A stretch of DNA of 64,000 nt from Silicimonas sp963779765 (GTDB lineage Bacteria; Pseudomonadota; Alphaproteobacteria; Rhodobacterales; Rhodobacteraceae). Below, piece after piece: positions 1-8,439 of this stretch. The stretch lies in assembly GCA_963779765.1 (NCBI GenBank), contig CAVZZP010000001.1:248001-312000 (forward strand), written 5' to 3'. The notes under the pieces were generated by a model. It saw only the letters and a program-made list of their open reading frames with translations. It was not told the origin of the DNA and did not search any database. The translations under genes were made by a program, and so were the position numbers. Within the stretch, counting starts at the first letter, position 1. Each line of letters starts with the position of its first letter.

Positions 1-239
1 CACTGCCATACCTTCCTGCGCTCGACGCATGGCTCAGGTCGCGTCGCTCCGCGTCTTGCCGTTCGCACAGGGGACCCGTTGATCTCACGCTCCTGCGCTC
101 AAACTCGCTCTCGTTGCGGCCAAAGGTGGCGTCACGGCCCAAGCGGTTTGCCTTCGTGAAACGCGACGAGAAGATCGGCAGCGGGGGCAAGACCAAGTCC
201 AACGAAAGCGCTTCGCCAAAGCCTCTTGGCCGAGGATGT
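1..239. other. Left edge, no recognisable gene
   Basis: I see no supportable gene in this stretch. A 63-codon reading frame at 114-305 has a biased composition, no ribosome binding site and no recognisable family, and it runs into the osmF start region. The first clear signal is the promoter-like element that begins at 240. Confidence 0.5.
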
Positions 240-264
240 GGAACATCGGGCCGCGATATGCGTC
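240..264 (+). promoter_or_regulatory. EcfG-type promoter candidate upstream of osmF
   Basis: GGAAC at 240-244, a 16-base spacer, then CGTC at 261-264, which is 38 bp before the TTG start at 302. The described EcfG general-stress promoter is GGAAC, about 16-17 bases, CGTT, so this has a perfect -35 and 3 of 4 at -10. The same architecture recurs upstream of seven other genes here. Stress control of osmF fits its known RpoS control in E. coli, but no expression evidence is available. Confidence 0.55.
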
Positions 265-301
265 TACACACCGAGTATTTCAATCTTCAGGAGCTGCTAC
301 G

Positions 302-1213
302 TTGACCATTAGAACCCTCCTTCTCACCGCCACCGGCCTTGCTGCCGGCTTCGCCGCTTCGGCCCAGGCCGATATCACCGTCTCTTCCAAGATCGACACA
401 GAGGGCGGGTTGTTGGGCAACATGATCGCGCTCGCGCTCGAGGATGCAGGTCTTCCAGTCGAACGCCGGCTTCAGCTCGGCGGAACGCAGGTCGTGCGCG
501 AGGCGCTGCTTGCCGAGCAGATCGACATCTATCCGGAATACACTGGCAACGCTGCCTTTTTCTTCAACGAGGCCGACAGCGATGTCTGGAAGAACGCCGA
601 CGCTGCCCTCGAACGCGCGCGAGAACTGGATGCCGAGGCAAACGAGGTCGTGTGGCTCGAGGCCGCACCGGCCAACAACACCTGGGCCATCGCCGTGACG
701 GGGCCGCTGGCCGAGGAGAACGGCCTCAAGACCATGAGCGACTTCGGAAAGTGGGTCTCGGGCGGTGGCGAAGTGACGCTGGCCGCCTCGACCGAGTTCG
801 TGTCGTCTCCCTCCGTGCTTCCGGCAATGGAAGAGACCTATGGCTTCGATCTGGGCGAGGACCAGACGGTGATCCTGTCGGGTGGCGATACGGCTGCCAC
901 GATCCAGGCGGCAGCCCGGGGTACGTCCGGTGTGAACGCTGCGATGGTCTACGGCACCGACGGCGGCGTGGGTGCCACCGGTCTGGTCGTGATGGAGGAC
1001 GACGCGGGCGTGCAGCCGGTCTATGAGCCGACGCCGATCGTGCGTGGCGAGGTTCTGGAAGAGTATCCCTCGATTCCGGAAGTCCTGAACCCGATCTTCG
1101 CGGGTCTCGATATGGCGACGCTCCAGAAGCTCAACGGCCGCATTCAGGTCGGCGGCGAACCGGCCGAGGCCGTCGCGCGCGACTACCTGACCCAGACCGG
1201 GGTACTCGACTGA
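302..1213 (+). CDS. osmF: Osmoprotectant ABC transporter substrate-binding protein (OsmF/YehZ-like)
   Basis: Periplasmic binding protein that would capture a betaine-type osmolyte and deliver it to the YehY/YehW permeases. I start it at TTG 302 because AGGAG lies at 289-293, and because translation from there gives a clean signal peptide (charged residue 4, hydrophobic 5-19, cleavage after Ala-Gln-Ala at 21-23). The mature protein has the glycine-betaine-binding OpuAC fold pattern: an early segment on a missing-mass theme (KIDTEGGLLGNMI) and the tract IDIYPEYTGN. At 303 residues it is normal for the family. It is followed directly by permease, ATPase and permease, exactly the E. coli yehZYXW order. 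An upstream start at 236 would bury the signal peptide and is rejected. Confidence 0.85.
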   Translation: MTIRTLLLTATGLAAGFAASAQADITVSSKIDTEGGLLGNMIALALEDAGLPVERRLQLGGTQVVREALLAEQIDIYPEYTGNAAFFFNEADSDVWKNADAALERARELDAEANEVVWLEAAPANNTWAIAVTGPLAEENGLKTMSDFGKWVSGGGEVTLAASTEFVSSPSVLPAMEETYGFDLGEDQTVILSGGDTAATIQAAARGTSGVNAAMVYGTDGGVGATGLVVMEDDAGVQPVYEPTPIVRGEVLEEYPSIPEVLNPIFAGLDMATLQKLNGRIQVGGEPAEAVARDYLTQTGVLD

Positions 1214-1287
1214 TCACGTCGCGCCTGCCAGTCCCGGGACGGTTCCGAGCGCTATCGCCTCCGGGACTTCTGTTCGCCGTACTGGGA

Positions 1288-2400
1288 TTGGCGGCGCTGG
1301 CTCTGCCCTTCGCCACATTGAGCGCGAACCGCATCGTCGCAGGGGACGCGGTACACATCTGGGACGTGGCGGGTTTCGCTGTCACCGCAATCTCTCTGGC
1401 TGCCATGCTCGCGAGCTTTGCGCTGGGGCTGCGGGCGGGGCGGCCGTGGTGGCGGCTGGGTGGAAGCCTGCTTGGACTAGCCGGCCTCGTACTGCTGCTA
1501 TCGAGCGGTGCCACGGTGCTTTTGTCGGGCGCAGGCGACCTCGCGCGGGTGTCGCCGGCAGCGGGGTTCTGGTGTCTGCTTTTGGTCTTCATGATGCTGA
1601 TGACCGACGCGCTGTCCGCGCTCCGGCCGGGACCGCGCTTGAGGCTGGTCTTTCTGGCGCTCTTCCTCGCTGCCCTCGCGGCGCTCCTGGCCTCGGGGGC
1701 ATTGTCGGACTTGTCGATCATGCAGGAGTACCGCGGCAGGGTCGAAGGCTTCCGACGAGCGGCCACGCGCCATGTCGCGCTGGCATTCGGGTCCCTCGCC
1801 GCCGCCGCGGTCATCGGCTTTCCGCTTGGCATCCTGTGCCACCGCAAGGCGCGGCTGCGTTCGCTCGCGATCCCGGTGCTGAGCTTTCTTCAGACCATCC
1901 CGTCGCTCGCCATGTTCGGCATCATGATCCCGGTACTGGCGTGGGTAGCGGCCACCGTGCCCGGTGCGCAGGACATCGGCATCGCCGGGATCGGCTTCGC
2001 GCCCGCATTCCTCGCGCTTTTGCTTTATTCCCTGCTGCCCGTCGTCGCCAACACGGTGGCCGGACTCGACGCTGCCCCGTCCACAGCGGTCGAGGCGGCG
2101 CGCGGCATGGGCATGACGAACAGGCAGCGGCTCTGGAGTGTCGAGTTGCCTTTGGCTCTGCCCGTGATCCTGTCCGGCCTCAGGATCGTGCTGGTGCAGA
2201 ACGTAGGCCTCGCCGTGATCGCCGGGCTGATCGGCGGCGGCGGTTTCGGCACCTTCGTCTTCCAGGGCCTGAACCAGACGGCGACCGACCTGATCCTGCT
2301 GGGGGCGCTGCCGACCGTCGTTTTGGCTCTCGTCTCGGCCATTCTAATGGACATCCTGGTGGACTTCGCCCGCCGAACGCCAAAGAGGGACGACGCATGA
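1288..2400 (+). CDS. yehY: Osmoprotectant ABC transporter permease (YehY-like)
   Basis: Integral membrane permease of the betaine importer. The N-terminal third has several hydrophobic segments that precede the usual permease domain, as in E. coli YehY (about 385 aa). The C-terminal half has the binding-protein-dependent transport signature with the EAA-loop motif (VEAARGMGMTNRQRLWSVELPLALPVIL). The start is uncertain: TTG 1288 is the first accepted start codon in frame, but the reading frame is open back into osmF, and residues encoded from about 1210 look like an N-terminal hydrophobic lead. A CTG start at 1210 or 1225, or a sequence error, is possible. It overlaps the next gene by ATGA. 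Confidence 0.8.
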   Translation: MAALALPFATLSANRIVAGDAVHIWDVAGFAVTAISLAAMLASFALGLRAGRPWWRLGGSLLGLAGLVLLLSSGATVLLSGAGDLARVSPAAGFWCLLLVFMMLMTDALSALRPGPRLRLVFLALFLAALAALLASGALSDLSIMQEYRGRVEGFRRAATRHVALAFGSLAAAAVIGFPLGILCHRKARLRSLAIPVLSFLQTIPSLAMFGIMIPVLAWVAATVPGAQDIGIAGIGFAPAFLALLLYSLLPVVANTVAGLDAAPSTAVEAARGMGMTNRQRLWSVELPLALPVILSGLRIVLVQNVGLAVIAGLIGGGGFGTFVFQGLNQTATDLILLGALPTVVLALVSAILMDILVDFARRTPKRDDA

Positions 2401-3333
2401 TCGAGATCGACAGGATCACCAAGGTCTATGACGGCACCACGGTCGTGGACGAAGTTTCCATGACTATCGAGACCGGGACGATCGCCGTCATCGTCGGCAC
2501 GTCGGGATCGGGCAAGACGACGCTTCTGAGGATGATAAACCGTCTGGTCGAACCGACGTCGGGCGAGGTGCGCATCAATGGAGAGCCAACCCGCGATATC
2601 CCGCCGCACCTTCTGCGACGCCGTATCGGTTACGCCATCCAGGGACACGGGCTGTTCCCCCACCACACCGTCGCCCGCAATATCGCCGCCGTGCCGCGCC
2701 TGCTGGGCTGGCCGAAGGAAAAGATCGCGGACCGGGTGGACGAGCTCTTGAAATTGTTCGGCATGGAGCCCGCCGCGTTCCGCGACCGTTACCCGATTGA
2801 ACTCTCCGGCGGGCAACAGCAGCGCGTCGGCGTGGCGCGCGCACTTGGCGTCGCGGCCAGACCTCCTGCTGATGGACGAACCCTTCGGCGCGCTCGACCC
2901 GATCATCCGGAGTCGCGCACAGGAGGACCTGCGCGAGATCCAGCACAAGCTCGGCTCGACGATCGTCTTAGTCACCCACGACATGGAAGAGGCGATCCGT
3001 CTGGGCGACCGCGTTGGCGTCATGGATGGCGGCCGCCTGGTGCAATACGGCCCGCCGGAAGAAATCGTCGCCCGTCCCGCGAACGCCTTCGTCGGCCAGA
3101 TGGTCGGCGACGCCGAGCGGCCGATGCGACTTCTGTCGCTGATCCCGGTACGCGGGCTGGTCGAGCCGGGCGCGGCCGAAGGCGAGCCGTTGCCCGAGGG
3201 CGCGAGCCTGCGCGACGCGCTGTCGGCCTGCCTGTGGACCGGACGCGACGCGGTACCGGTGGAGCGCGACGGCGCTTTGGTCGGGCGCATAACACTTGAT
3301 GCGATCCGTGGGAGAGTGGAGCACCGGCCATGA
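2397..3333 (+). CDS. yehX: Osmoprotectant ABC transporter ATPase (YehX-like), single-base frameshift
   Basis: Cytoplasmic ATPase energising the importer. Walker A GTSGSGKTT is at residues 34-42, the Q-loop follows, and the signature LSGGQQQR is near residue 140. After that the frame shifts: the continuation ASRPDLLLMDEPFGALDP (Walker B and D-loop) lies in the next frame. Removing one G at 2847/2848 restores a continuous ATPase of about 311 aa. The C-terminal extension past the ATPase core matches the OpuCA/YehX type, which carries a CBS-like tail. The start ATG overlaps the permease stop (ATGA), and the end overlaps yehW in the same way. I take the extra base as a probable sequence error. Confidence 0.85.
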
Positions 3334-4067
3334 CTGCGGGAATGGGCTTGCGCATCGGCCTGTCGCTGCTGCTCGTCTCGCTCGTCCTGTGGCCGCAGGC
3401 ATTCGCCCCGGTCTTTGCACCCTTCGCGCCCGAGGGCGGGCCCGTTATCTACGACCGGGTGTCGCTTCTGTCGCTGTCGATCAGCCATCTTGGGCTCGTC
3501 GCCGCAGCCTCCTTGCTGGCCGCTCTGGTCGCCGTGTCATTGGCCATCTTCGTCACGCGACCGGCAGGGGCCTCCTTCCGCCCTCTGTCACGCACCATCG
3601 CCAACGTGGGCCAGACCTTCCCGCCGGTCGCAGTTCTGGCATTGGCAGTCCCGATGCTGGGATTCGGGGCGGGGCCGACCTTGGTTGCGCTGTTCCTCTA
3701 CGGCCTCCTACCGATCTTCGAGAACGCGACGACCGCACTTTCCACGTTGCCTCCGCGCGCGCTCGAGGCGGCGCGGGGTATGGGGATGGGACGGTTTCAA
3801 AGGCTCTGGCAGGTGGAACTTCCTCTTGCCGCGCCGGTCATCCTTGCCGGGATACGGCTTTCGGTGGTCATCGGACTGGGGACGGCCACAATCGGGTCGA
3901 CAATCGCGGCCCGCACATTGGGCGAGGTCATCATCGCGGGTCTGCTGACGAACAACACGGCCTTCGTTCTTCAGGGTGGAGTGATCGTCGGGCTCTTCGC
4001 CGTGTTGATCTATGACGGGCTGGTGCAGTTCGAGCGACGCTTAGGCCGCCGTGCGCGAGGCGGCTGA
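3330..4067 (+). CDS. yehW: Osmoprotectant ABC transporter permease (YehW-like)
   Basis: Second permease of the betaine importer, 245 aa, close to the 243 aa of E. coli YehW. It has about six hydrophobic segments and the EAA loop (LEAARGMGMGRFQRLWQVELPLAAPVIL), nearly the same as in the upstream permease. It overlaps the ATPase stop by ATGA and ends the four-gene operon. A short inverted repeat (GCCGAC, loop, GTCGGC, 4077-4093) just after the stop could be a weak terminator, but it has no T-tract. Confidence 0.87.
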   Translation: MTAGMGLRIGLSLLLVSLVLWPQAFAPVFAPFAPEGGPVIYDRVSLLSLSISHLGLVAAASLLAALVAVSLAIFVTRPAGASFRPLSRTIANVGQTFPPVAVLALAVPMLGFGAGPTLVALFLYGLLPIFENATTALSTLPPRALEAARGMGMGRFQRLWQVELPLAAPVILAGIRLSVVIGLGTATIGSTIAARTLGEVIIAGLLTNNTAFVLQGGVIVGLFAVLIYDGLVQFERRLGRRARGG

Positions 4068-4146
4068 CCTGCGAGCGCCGACCGCGTGTCGGCCCGTTCT
4101 GACGGCGTAAGCATAGCACGTCCAAATCTCGCCTACGTCCGTTTTC

Positions 4147-4171
4147 GGAACATTGCGGTTGGCAGCCTGTT
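4147..4171 (+). promoter_or_regulatory. EcfG-type promoter candidate upstream of the cytochrome c/molybdenum operon
   Basis: GGAAC at 4147-4151, a 16-base spacer and TGTT at 4168-4171. The -10 ends 21 bp before the ATG at 4192, so the leader would be very short but would still hold the AGGAGG at 4180-4185. One mismatch to the EcfG -10 (CGTT). Confidence 0.55.
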
Positions 4172-4191
4172 GGCGAAACAGGAGGCCAACC

Positions 4192-5601
4192 ATGAGGACA
4201 CGCAATGTCATCGGCGGATTGGTGGTTGTCCTCGTCCTTCTCGCGGCAGGAGCCTATGCATTCACCTGGCGCTCCGAGATCGATGAGGTCGTCCGTCCCG
4301 CCCCCGACGCCATAGATCCGCGCTTGATCGAGCAGGGCGCCCGTCTTGCTGCCGCGGGCAACTGCATCGCTTGCCATACCGTCCACGGGGGCGAGGCCTT
4401 TGCGGGAGGCTTGGCAGTTCCCACACCGTTCGGCGACATATACTCCACGAATATCACGCCTGACGAGGAGACAGGGATCGGCCGCTGGAGCCTCGACGCA
4501 TTCGCGCGGGCGCTGAGGCAGGGCGTCGACCGTGAAGGCAACCATCTCTATCCCGCGTTCCCCTACGATCACTTCACGATCGTGTCGGATCAGGATACCG
4601 CTGCGTTATACGCCTACCTCATGAGCCGGGAGCCGGTTCAGTACGCCCCCCCCGACAACGATCTGACCTTCCCTCTGGAGTTTCGGCCCCTCATCGCAGG
4701 ATGGAAGCTGCTCTATTTCGACGAGGGCCGCTTCGTGCCGGTCGCCGATCGCGAAGACGCATGGAACCGCGGTGCCTATCTTGCCGAAGGGCTCGCTCAC
4801 TGCGGCGCCTGCCACACACCGCGCAATTCGCTTGGCGCGCGCATCGAGGATGCGCATTGGAGCGGCGGCATGTCGGAAGGCTGGACGGCGTATCCCATCG
4901 ACGAGAATTCACCGGCACCGATCCCATGGGACGCCGAGAGCGTGACGTTCTACCTGCGCCACGGCTGGCATCCCGAGCACGGCGTCTCGCGCGGACCCAT
5001 GGCCGAGGTCACCGGCAACCTGGGGCGGCTGCCGGATGAGGATGTAGCTGCCATCGGTCTCTACACCGCTTCCGTCATGGGAACGCCGGACGCGGAACGA
5101 AGGGCTGCGGCTGACGCGTTGCGGGAAGACGTCGGCATCAACCGCGGGTCGGGCATGAGGGCAGACACCATGACCCTCCCCGTGGCCGCAGAAGACGAGG
5201 GACAGCGAGGTGCGGCGATCTTTGCGTCCGCCTGCGCGACCTGTCACGAAAGCGGGCGGCCGCAGCCGTATGGCGGTCTCGACTTCCGCCTGTCGACCGC
5301 GGTGCACGCAGACAATCCCCAGAACATCGTGAACGTCACGCTGTTCGGCCTCCCCCCGGCCGACGGCGAGGCGAGCGCGATCATGCCGGCTTATCGAGGC
5401 GTCCTTTCGGATGCCGATATGGTCGAACTGCTGAGCTACATGCGCACGCGCTATACCGATTTGCCGAACTGGGAGGGCCTGGCCCAAATGGTGAGCCAGA
5501 CGCGCAGCGGCGAGCACGAGGTCGCCATCCGTCCGGCGGACGGCATCGAGCGTGCACCTGGAAACCTGGGGGCGGAGGAGCAACCATGGCGACAGAACTG
5601 A
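4192..5601 (+). CDS. Triheme cytochrome c subunit of a molybdenum hydroxylase
   Basis: Membrane-anchored periplasmic electron acceptor of 469 aa. The start at ATG 4192 has AGGAGG at 4180-4185. An N-terminal membrane anchor (residues 6-24) is followed by three CxxCH heme sites: CIACH 58-62, CGACH 204-208 and CATCH 348-352. This three-heme layout is typical of the cytochrome subunits of alcohol, gluconate and nicotinate/aldehyde dehydrogenases. The next two genes encode 2Fe-2S and molybdopterin subunits and overlap in turn, so it probably passes electrons from the molybdenum enzyme to the respiratory chain. The substrate cannot be read from the sequence. Confidence 0.85.
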   Translation: MRTRNVIGGLVVVLVLLAAGAYAFTWRSEIDEVVRPAPDAIDPRLIEQGARLAAAGNCIACHTVHGGEAFAGGLAVPTPFGDIYSTNITPDEETGIGRWSLDAFARALRQGVDREGNHLYPAFPYDHFTIVSDQDTAALYAYLMSREPVQYAPPDNDLTFPLEFRPLIAGWKLLYFDEGRFVPVADREDAWNRGAYLAEGLAHCGACHTPRNSLGARIEDAHWSGGMSEGWTAYPIDENSPAPIPWDAESVTFYLRHGWHPEHGVSRGPMAEVTGNLGRLPDEDVAAIGLYTASVMGTPDAERRAAADALREDVGINRGSGMRADTMTLPVAAEDEGQRGAAIFASACATCHESGRPQPYGGLDFRLSTAVHADNPQNIVNVTLFGLPPADGEASAIMPAYRGVLSDADMVELLSYMRTRYTDLPNWEGLAQMVSQTRSGEHEVAIRPADGIERAPGNLGAEEQPWRQN

Positions 5602-6083
5602 CAATAAACGGGACGGCGGTCCGGGCGGCAAGCGATCCCTCGACGCCGCTGCTCTACGTTCTCAGGGACGAGTTCAAGCTCAACGGCGCCAAGTACGGAT
5701 GCGGTCTTGGACAATGCGGCGCCTGCACGGTGACCGTGGATGGCGAGGCGGTCCTTTCCTGTCTTATGCCTCTTATGACGGTGGCAGGGCGCAACGTTCT
5801 CACCGTCGAAGGTCTCGGGACCGCAACTGACCCGGGGCCGATGCAGCGCGCATTCATCGCCGAGCAGGCGGCGCAGTGCGGATACTGCATCCCCGGAATG
5901 ATGATGCGGGCTCACGCCACTTTGGCGTCGAACCCCTCGGCAGAGGAAAACGAGCTGCGCGAGACGCTGCAATTCAACCTTTGCCGCTGCGGCACACATG
6001 CCCGGATCCTGCGGGCGATCCGACGCGCTCGTGACGAGTATCGCCAGGCCTCGGCCGAGCGAAGCGAAGGAGAGGTGCTATGA
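5586..6083 (+). CDS. (2Fe-2S)-binding subunit of a xanthine dehydrogenase-family enzyme (IorA/CoxS-like)
   Basis: Small iron-sulfur subunit, 165 aa, the usual length. The plant-type 2Fe-2S cysteines are at 39, 44, 47 and 59 (CGLGQCGAC...C), and the second cluster cysteines at 98, 101, 133 and 135 (CGYC...CRC). It lacks the FAD domain, like IorA and CoxS. It overlaps the cytochrome gene by 16 bp and the next gene by ATGA, so the three subunits are co-translated. It would carry electrons from the molybdenum site to the cytochrome. Confidence 0.92.
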   Translation: MATELTINGTAVRAASDPSTPLLYVLRDEFKLNGAKYGCGLGQCGACTVTVDGEAVLSCLMPLMTVAGRNVLTVEGLGTATDPGPMQRAFIAEQAAQCGYCIPGMMMRAHATLASNPSAEENELRETLQFNLCRCGTHARILRAIRRARDEYRQASAERSEGEVL

Positions 6084-8320
6084 CCGAGATGCTGAACCTC
6101 AGCCGCCGTAGCTTCCTTGCCGGGGCCGGCGGCGGTCTCGTCGTGGGCTTTTCGATGGGTGGCGTCCATGCGCAGTCGGGTGACTCGGAAAGCGAGGGCC
6201 CGGACCTTCCGGGCAGCCTGTCCGACGCTCCTTTGCTCGATAGCTGGATACGCATCGATGACGCGGGTCAGATAACCGTCTTCACGGGCAAGGCCGATCT
6301 TGGCCAAGGCATCAGCACAGCGCTTGTCATGGTCGCGGCCGAGGAACTGGGTGTCGATCCCGCAGGTATCGAGATTTTGACCGCCGATACCGCCGAGACG
6401 CCGAATGAAGGCTTCACCGCCGCGAGCCACTCGATGGAAATGAGCGGCATGGCAATCCGCAACGCCGCCGCCAACGTGCGCTATCTCCTGCTGCAGGAGG
6501 CGGCCCGGCAGCTTGGGTCCGAGCCTGACCAGTTGGTCGTGGAGGGCGGCGAAATACGCGGACCATCGGGTGCCATCGGCTTCGGTCCGCTTGCCGCGTC
6601 CATCGACCTTGCCGTCCCCGCGCGACCCGACGTACCCCTGCGCGCAGCCGACGATCGGAGTGTGTACGGAAGCGACTTCCTGCGTCTGGACATTCCCGCA
6701 ATCGTCACCGGCGCACAGCACTACGTCCAGGATCTGAGACCGATCGGGATGGTTCACGCTCGCGTCGTCAGACCGCCGAGCGTGAGCGCGCGCCTGGTCT
6801 CGGTCGACGTAGCCGCCGTCGAGCAGATGCCAGGCGTGATCGGCACTCACCGCGACGGCAACTTCCTTGCCGTCGTCGCCGAACGCGAGTTTCAGGTCAT
6901 CCTTGCGATGCGCGCACTTGCCGATGCTTCCCGGTGGGAGGAGCGCGAGAGTTTGCCGGAGCAGAGCGCCATCTACGATTGGCTGCGTGACAACGTCGAG
7001 GAAACGGGGACCGTCGCCGAGAGCGGATCGCCAAGCCTGCCTGAAGGCGAGCGCACGATCACCGCCCGCTTCAACCGGCCCTACATGATGCACGGCTCCA
7101 TCGGTCCGTCATGTGCGGTCGCGATCATGGACGGCGACCAGCTTGCGGTCGCGTCTCATACACAGGGGGTCTATCCCGACCGTGATGCGATCGCCGAGAT
7201 GCTGGGCATGCCGCCGGAGAACGTGCGCGTCGCCCATTATCCCGGCGCTGGCTGCTACGGTCACAATGGGGCCGACGATGCCGCAGCCGACGCCGCCCTC
7301 ATCGCTCGCGCCTTTCCGGGACGCCCGATCCGGCTGAGCTGGATGCGCGAGCAGGAGCATGGGTGGGAGCCTTACGGTTCGGCGATGACAATGGACGTCG
7401 CGGGAGCGGTCGACGCTGACGGCCGCATAACGCACTGGAATTACGACCTTTGGAGTTGCGCCCACTCCACTCGTCCCGGAGGCGCGGCGCACTTGCTGCC
7501 GGCGACTCTTCTGGCTGACCCGATAGAGTTCGACCTTCCGGACCTGCGGATCATCCCCCCTGGCCTCGGTGACCGCAACGCAGTGCCTCTCTACGCGATC
7601 CCGAACAAAAGGGTCCTCTATCACTTCGTGAAGCAGATGCCGCTCCGGACGTCCGCGCTGAGGGCATTGGGAGCCTATGGCAACGTCTTCGCGCTCGAAA
7701 GCTTCATGGATGAACTGGCCCTTGTGGCACAGGCGGACCCGGTGGAATTCCGTTTGCGGCATCTGGAAGACCCGCGGGCCGTGGCTGTCGTCGAGAAGGC
7801 GGCGGAAGAATTCGGCTGGTCCTCGGACCCGCTCCCGCCGAACCTCGGCCGCGGATTTGCTTTCGCCCGGTACAAGAACATGGCGGCATATCTTGCCCTC
7901 GCGCTTGATCTCGAGGTCGAACCCGCCACGGGGCGGGTCAAGGTCGGCAGGGTCACGGCAGCGGTGGACAGCGGGGCGGCCGTCAGTCTCGACGGCATCC
8001 GCAACCAGACCGAAGGCGGCATCATTCAATCTCTTAGCTGGACCCTTTACGAAGAGGTTATCTTCGACCGGATGGGGCCCACCTCGATCGACTGGTCGAG
8101 CTATCCGATGCTGCGGTTCGAGAGCGTCCCGGACGAGATCGCCGTTCACGTCATCGACCGCCCTGATGAGCCATTCCTCGGCACGGGAGAAGCGGCGCAA
8201 GGTCCCACGGGCGCCGCGATCGGCAATGCGATCCGCGACGCCGTGGGGATCCGCCTTACGGATCTTCCACTGACTCGCACGAAGGTAGTGGCCGCCCTCG
8301 ACCAGCGTCAGTTCAACTGA
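6080..8320 (+). CDS. Molybdopterin-binding catalytic subunit, xanthine dehydrogenase family (IorB-like), TAT-exported
   Basis: Catalytic subunit of 746 aa. A twin-arginine motif (SRRSFLAG, Arg 9-10) with a hydrophobic stretch marks export of the folded cofactor-loaded enzyme. The body is collinear with the IorB / aldehyde oxidase large subunit family, including the C-terminal GTGEAAQGPTGAA tract holding the conserved active-site Glu. These enzymes hydroxylate aldehydes or N-heterocycles. With a 2Fe-2S subunit and a triheme cytochrome in one operon, this is a periplasmic dehydrogenase of the isoquinoline/aldehyde type; which substrate is open. No accessory maturation (XdhC-type) gene is adjacent. 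Confidence 0.88.
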   Translation: MTEMLNLSRRSFLAGAGGGLVVGFSMGGVHAQSGDSESEGPDLPGSLSDAPLLDSWIRIDDAGQITVFTGKADLGQGISTALVMVAAEELGVDPAGIEILTADTAETPNEGFTAASHSMEMSGMAIRNAAANVRYLLLQEAARQLGSEPDQLVVEGGEIRGPSGAIGFGPLAASIDLAVPARPDVPLRAADDRSVYGSDFLRLDIPAIVTGAQHYVQDLRPIGMVHARVVRPPSVSARLVSVDVAAVEQMPGVIGTHRDGNFLAVVAEREFQVILAMRALADASRWEERESLPEQSAIYDWLRDNVEETGTVAESGSPSLPEGERTITARFNRPYMMHGSIGPSCAVAIMDGDQLAVASHTQGVYPDRDAIAEMLGMPPENVRVAHYPGAGCYGHNGADDAAADAALIARAFPGRPIRLSWMREQEHGWEPYGSAMTMDVAGAVDADGRITHWNYDLWSCAHSTRPGGAAHLLPATLLADPIEFDLPDLRIIPPGLGDRNAVPLYAIPNKRVLYHFVKQMPLRTSALRALGAYGNVFALESFMDELALVAQADPVEFRLRHLEDPRAVAVVEKAAEEFGWSSDPLPPNLGRGFAFARYKNMAAYLALALDLEVEPATGRVKVGRVTAAVDSGAAVSLDGIRNQTEGGIIQSLSWTLYEEVIFDRMGPTSIDWSSYPMLRFESVPDEIAVHVIDRPDEPFLGTGEAAQGPTGAAIGNAIRDAVGIRLTDLPLTRTKVVAALDQRQFN

Positions 8321-8439
8321 GATGGCCTGCCTTGCGCTATCCCTCGCCGCACCTCGGTGTCCACAGACGAAGCCGTCACGGAGAAAATGAGGTATGGGAA
8401 CGCCTCGCCTCCGCTTCGGCTATCTGAAGAGGAGCTTAA

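Noticed and set aside
114..305. 63-codon plus-strand reading frame at the left edge
   Set aside because: No ribosome binding site, skewed composition, no family, and it ends inside the osmF leader.
1131..3488. Long minus-strand frames (e.g. 1131-1847, 2025-3488) opposite the osmoprotectant genes
   Set aside because: Arg/Pro/Ala-rich shadows expected opposite high-GC genes; the plus-strand products are recognisable.
5912..8200. Minus-strand frames of 393 and 363 codons opposite the molybdopterin subunit
   Set aside because: Same shadow effect; no domain and no start signals.
8397..8421. GGAAC upstream of the AI-2E gene as a ninth stress promoter
   Set aside because: At the required spacing the -10 would be GGCT, only 2 of 4.
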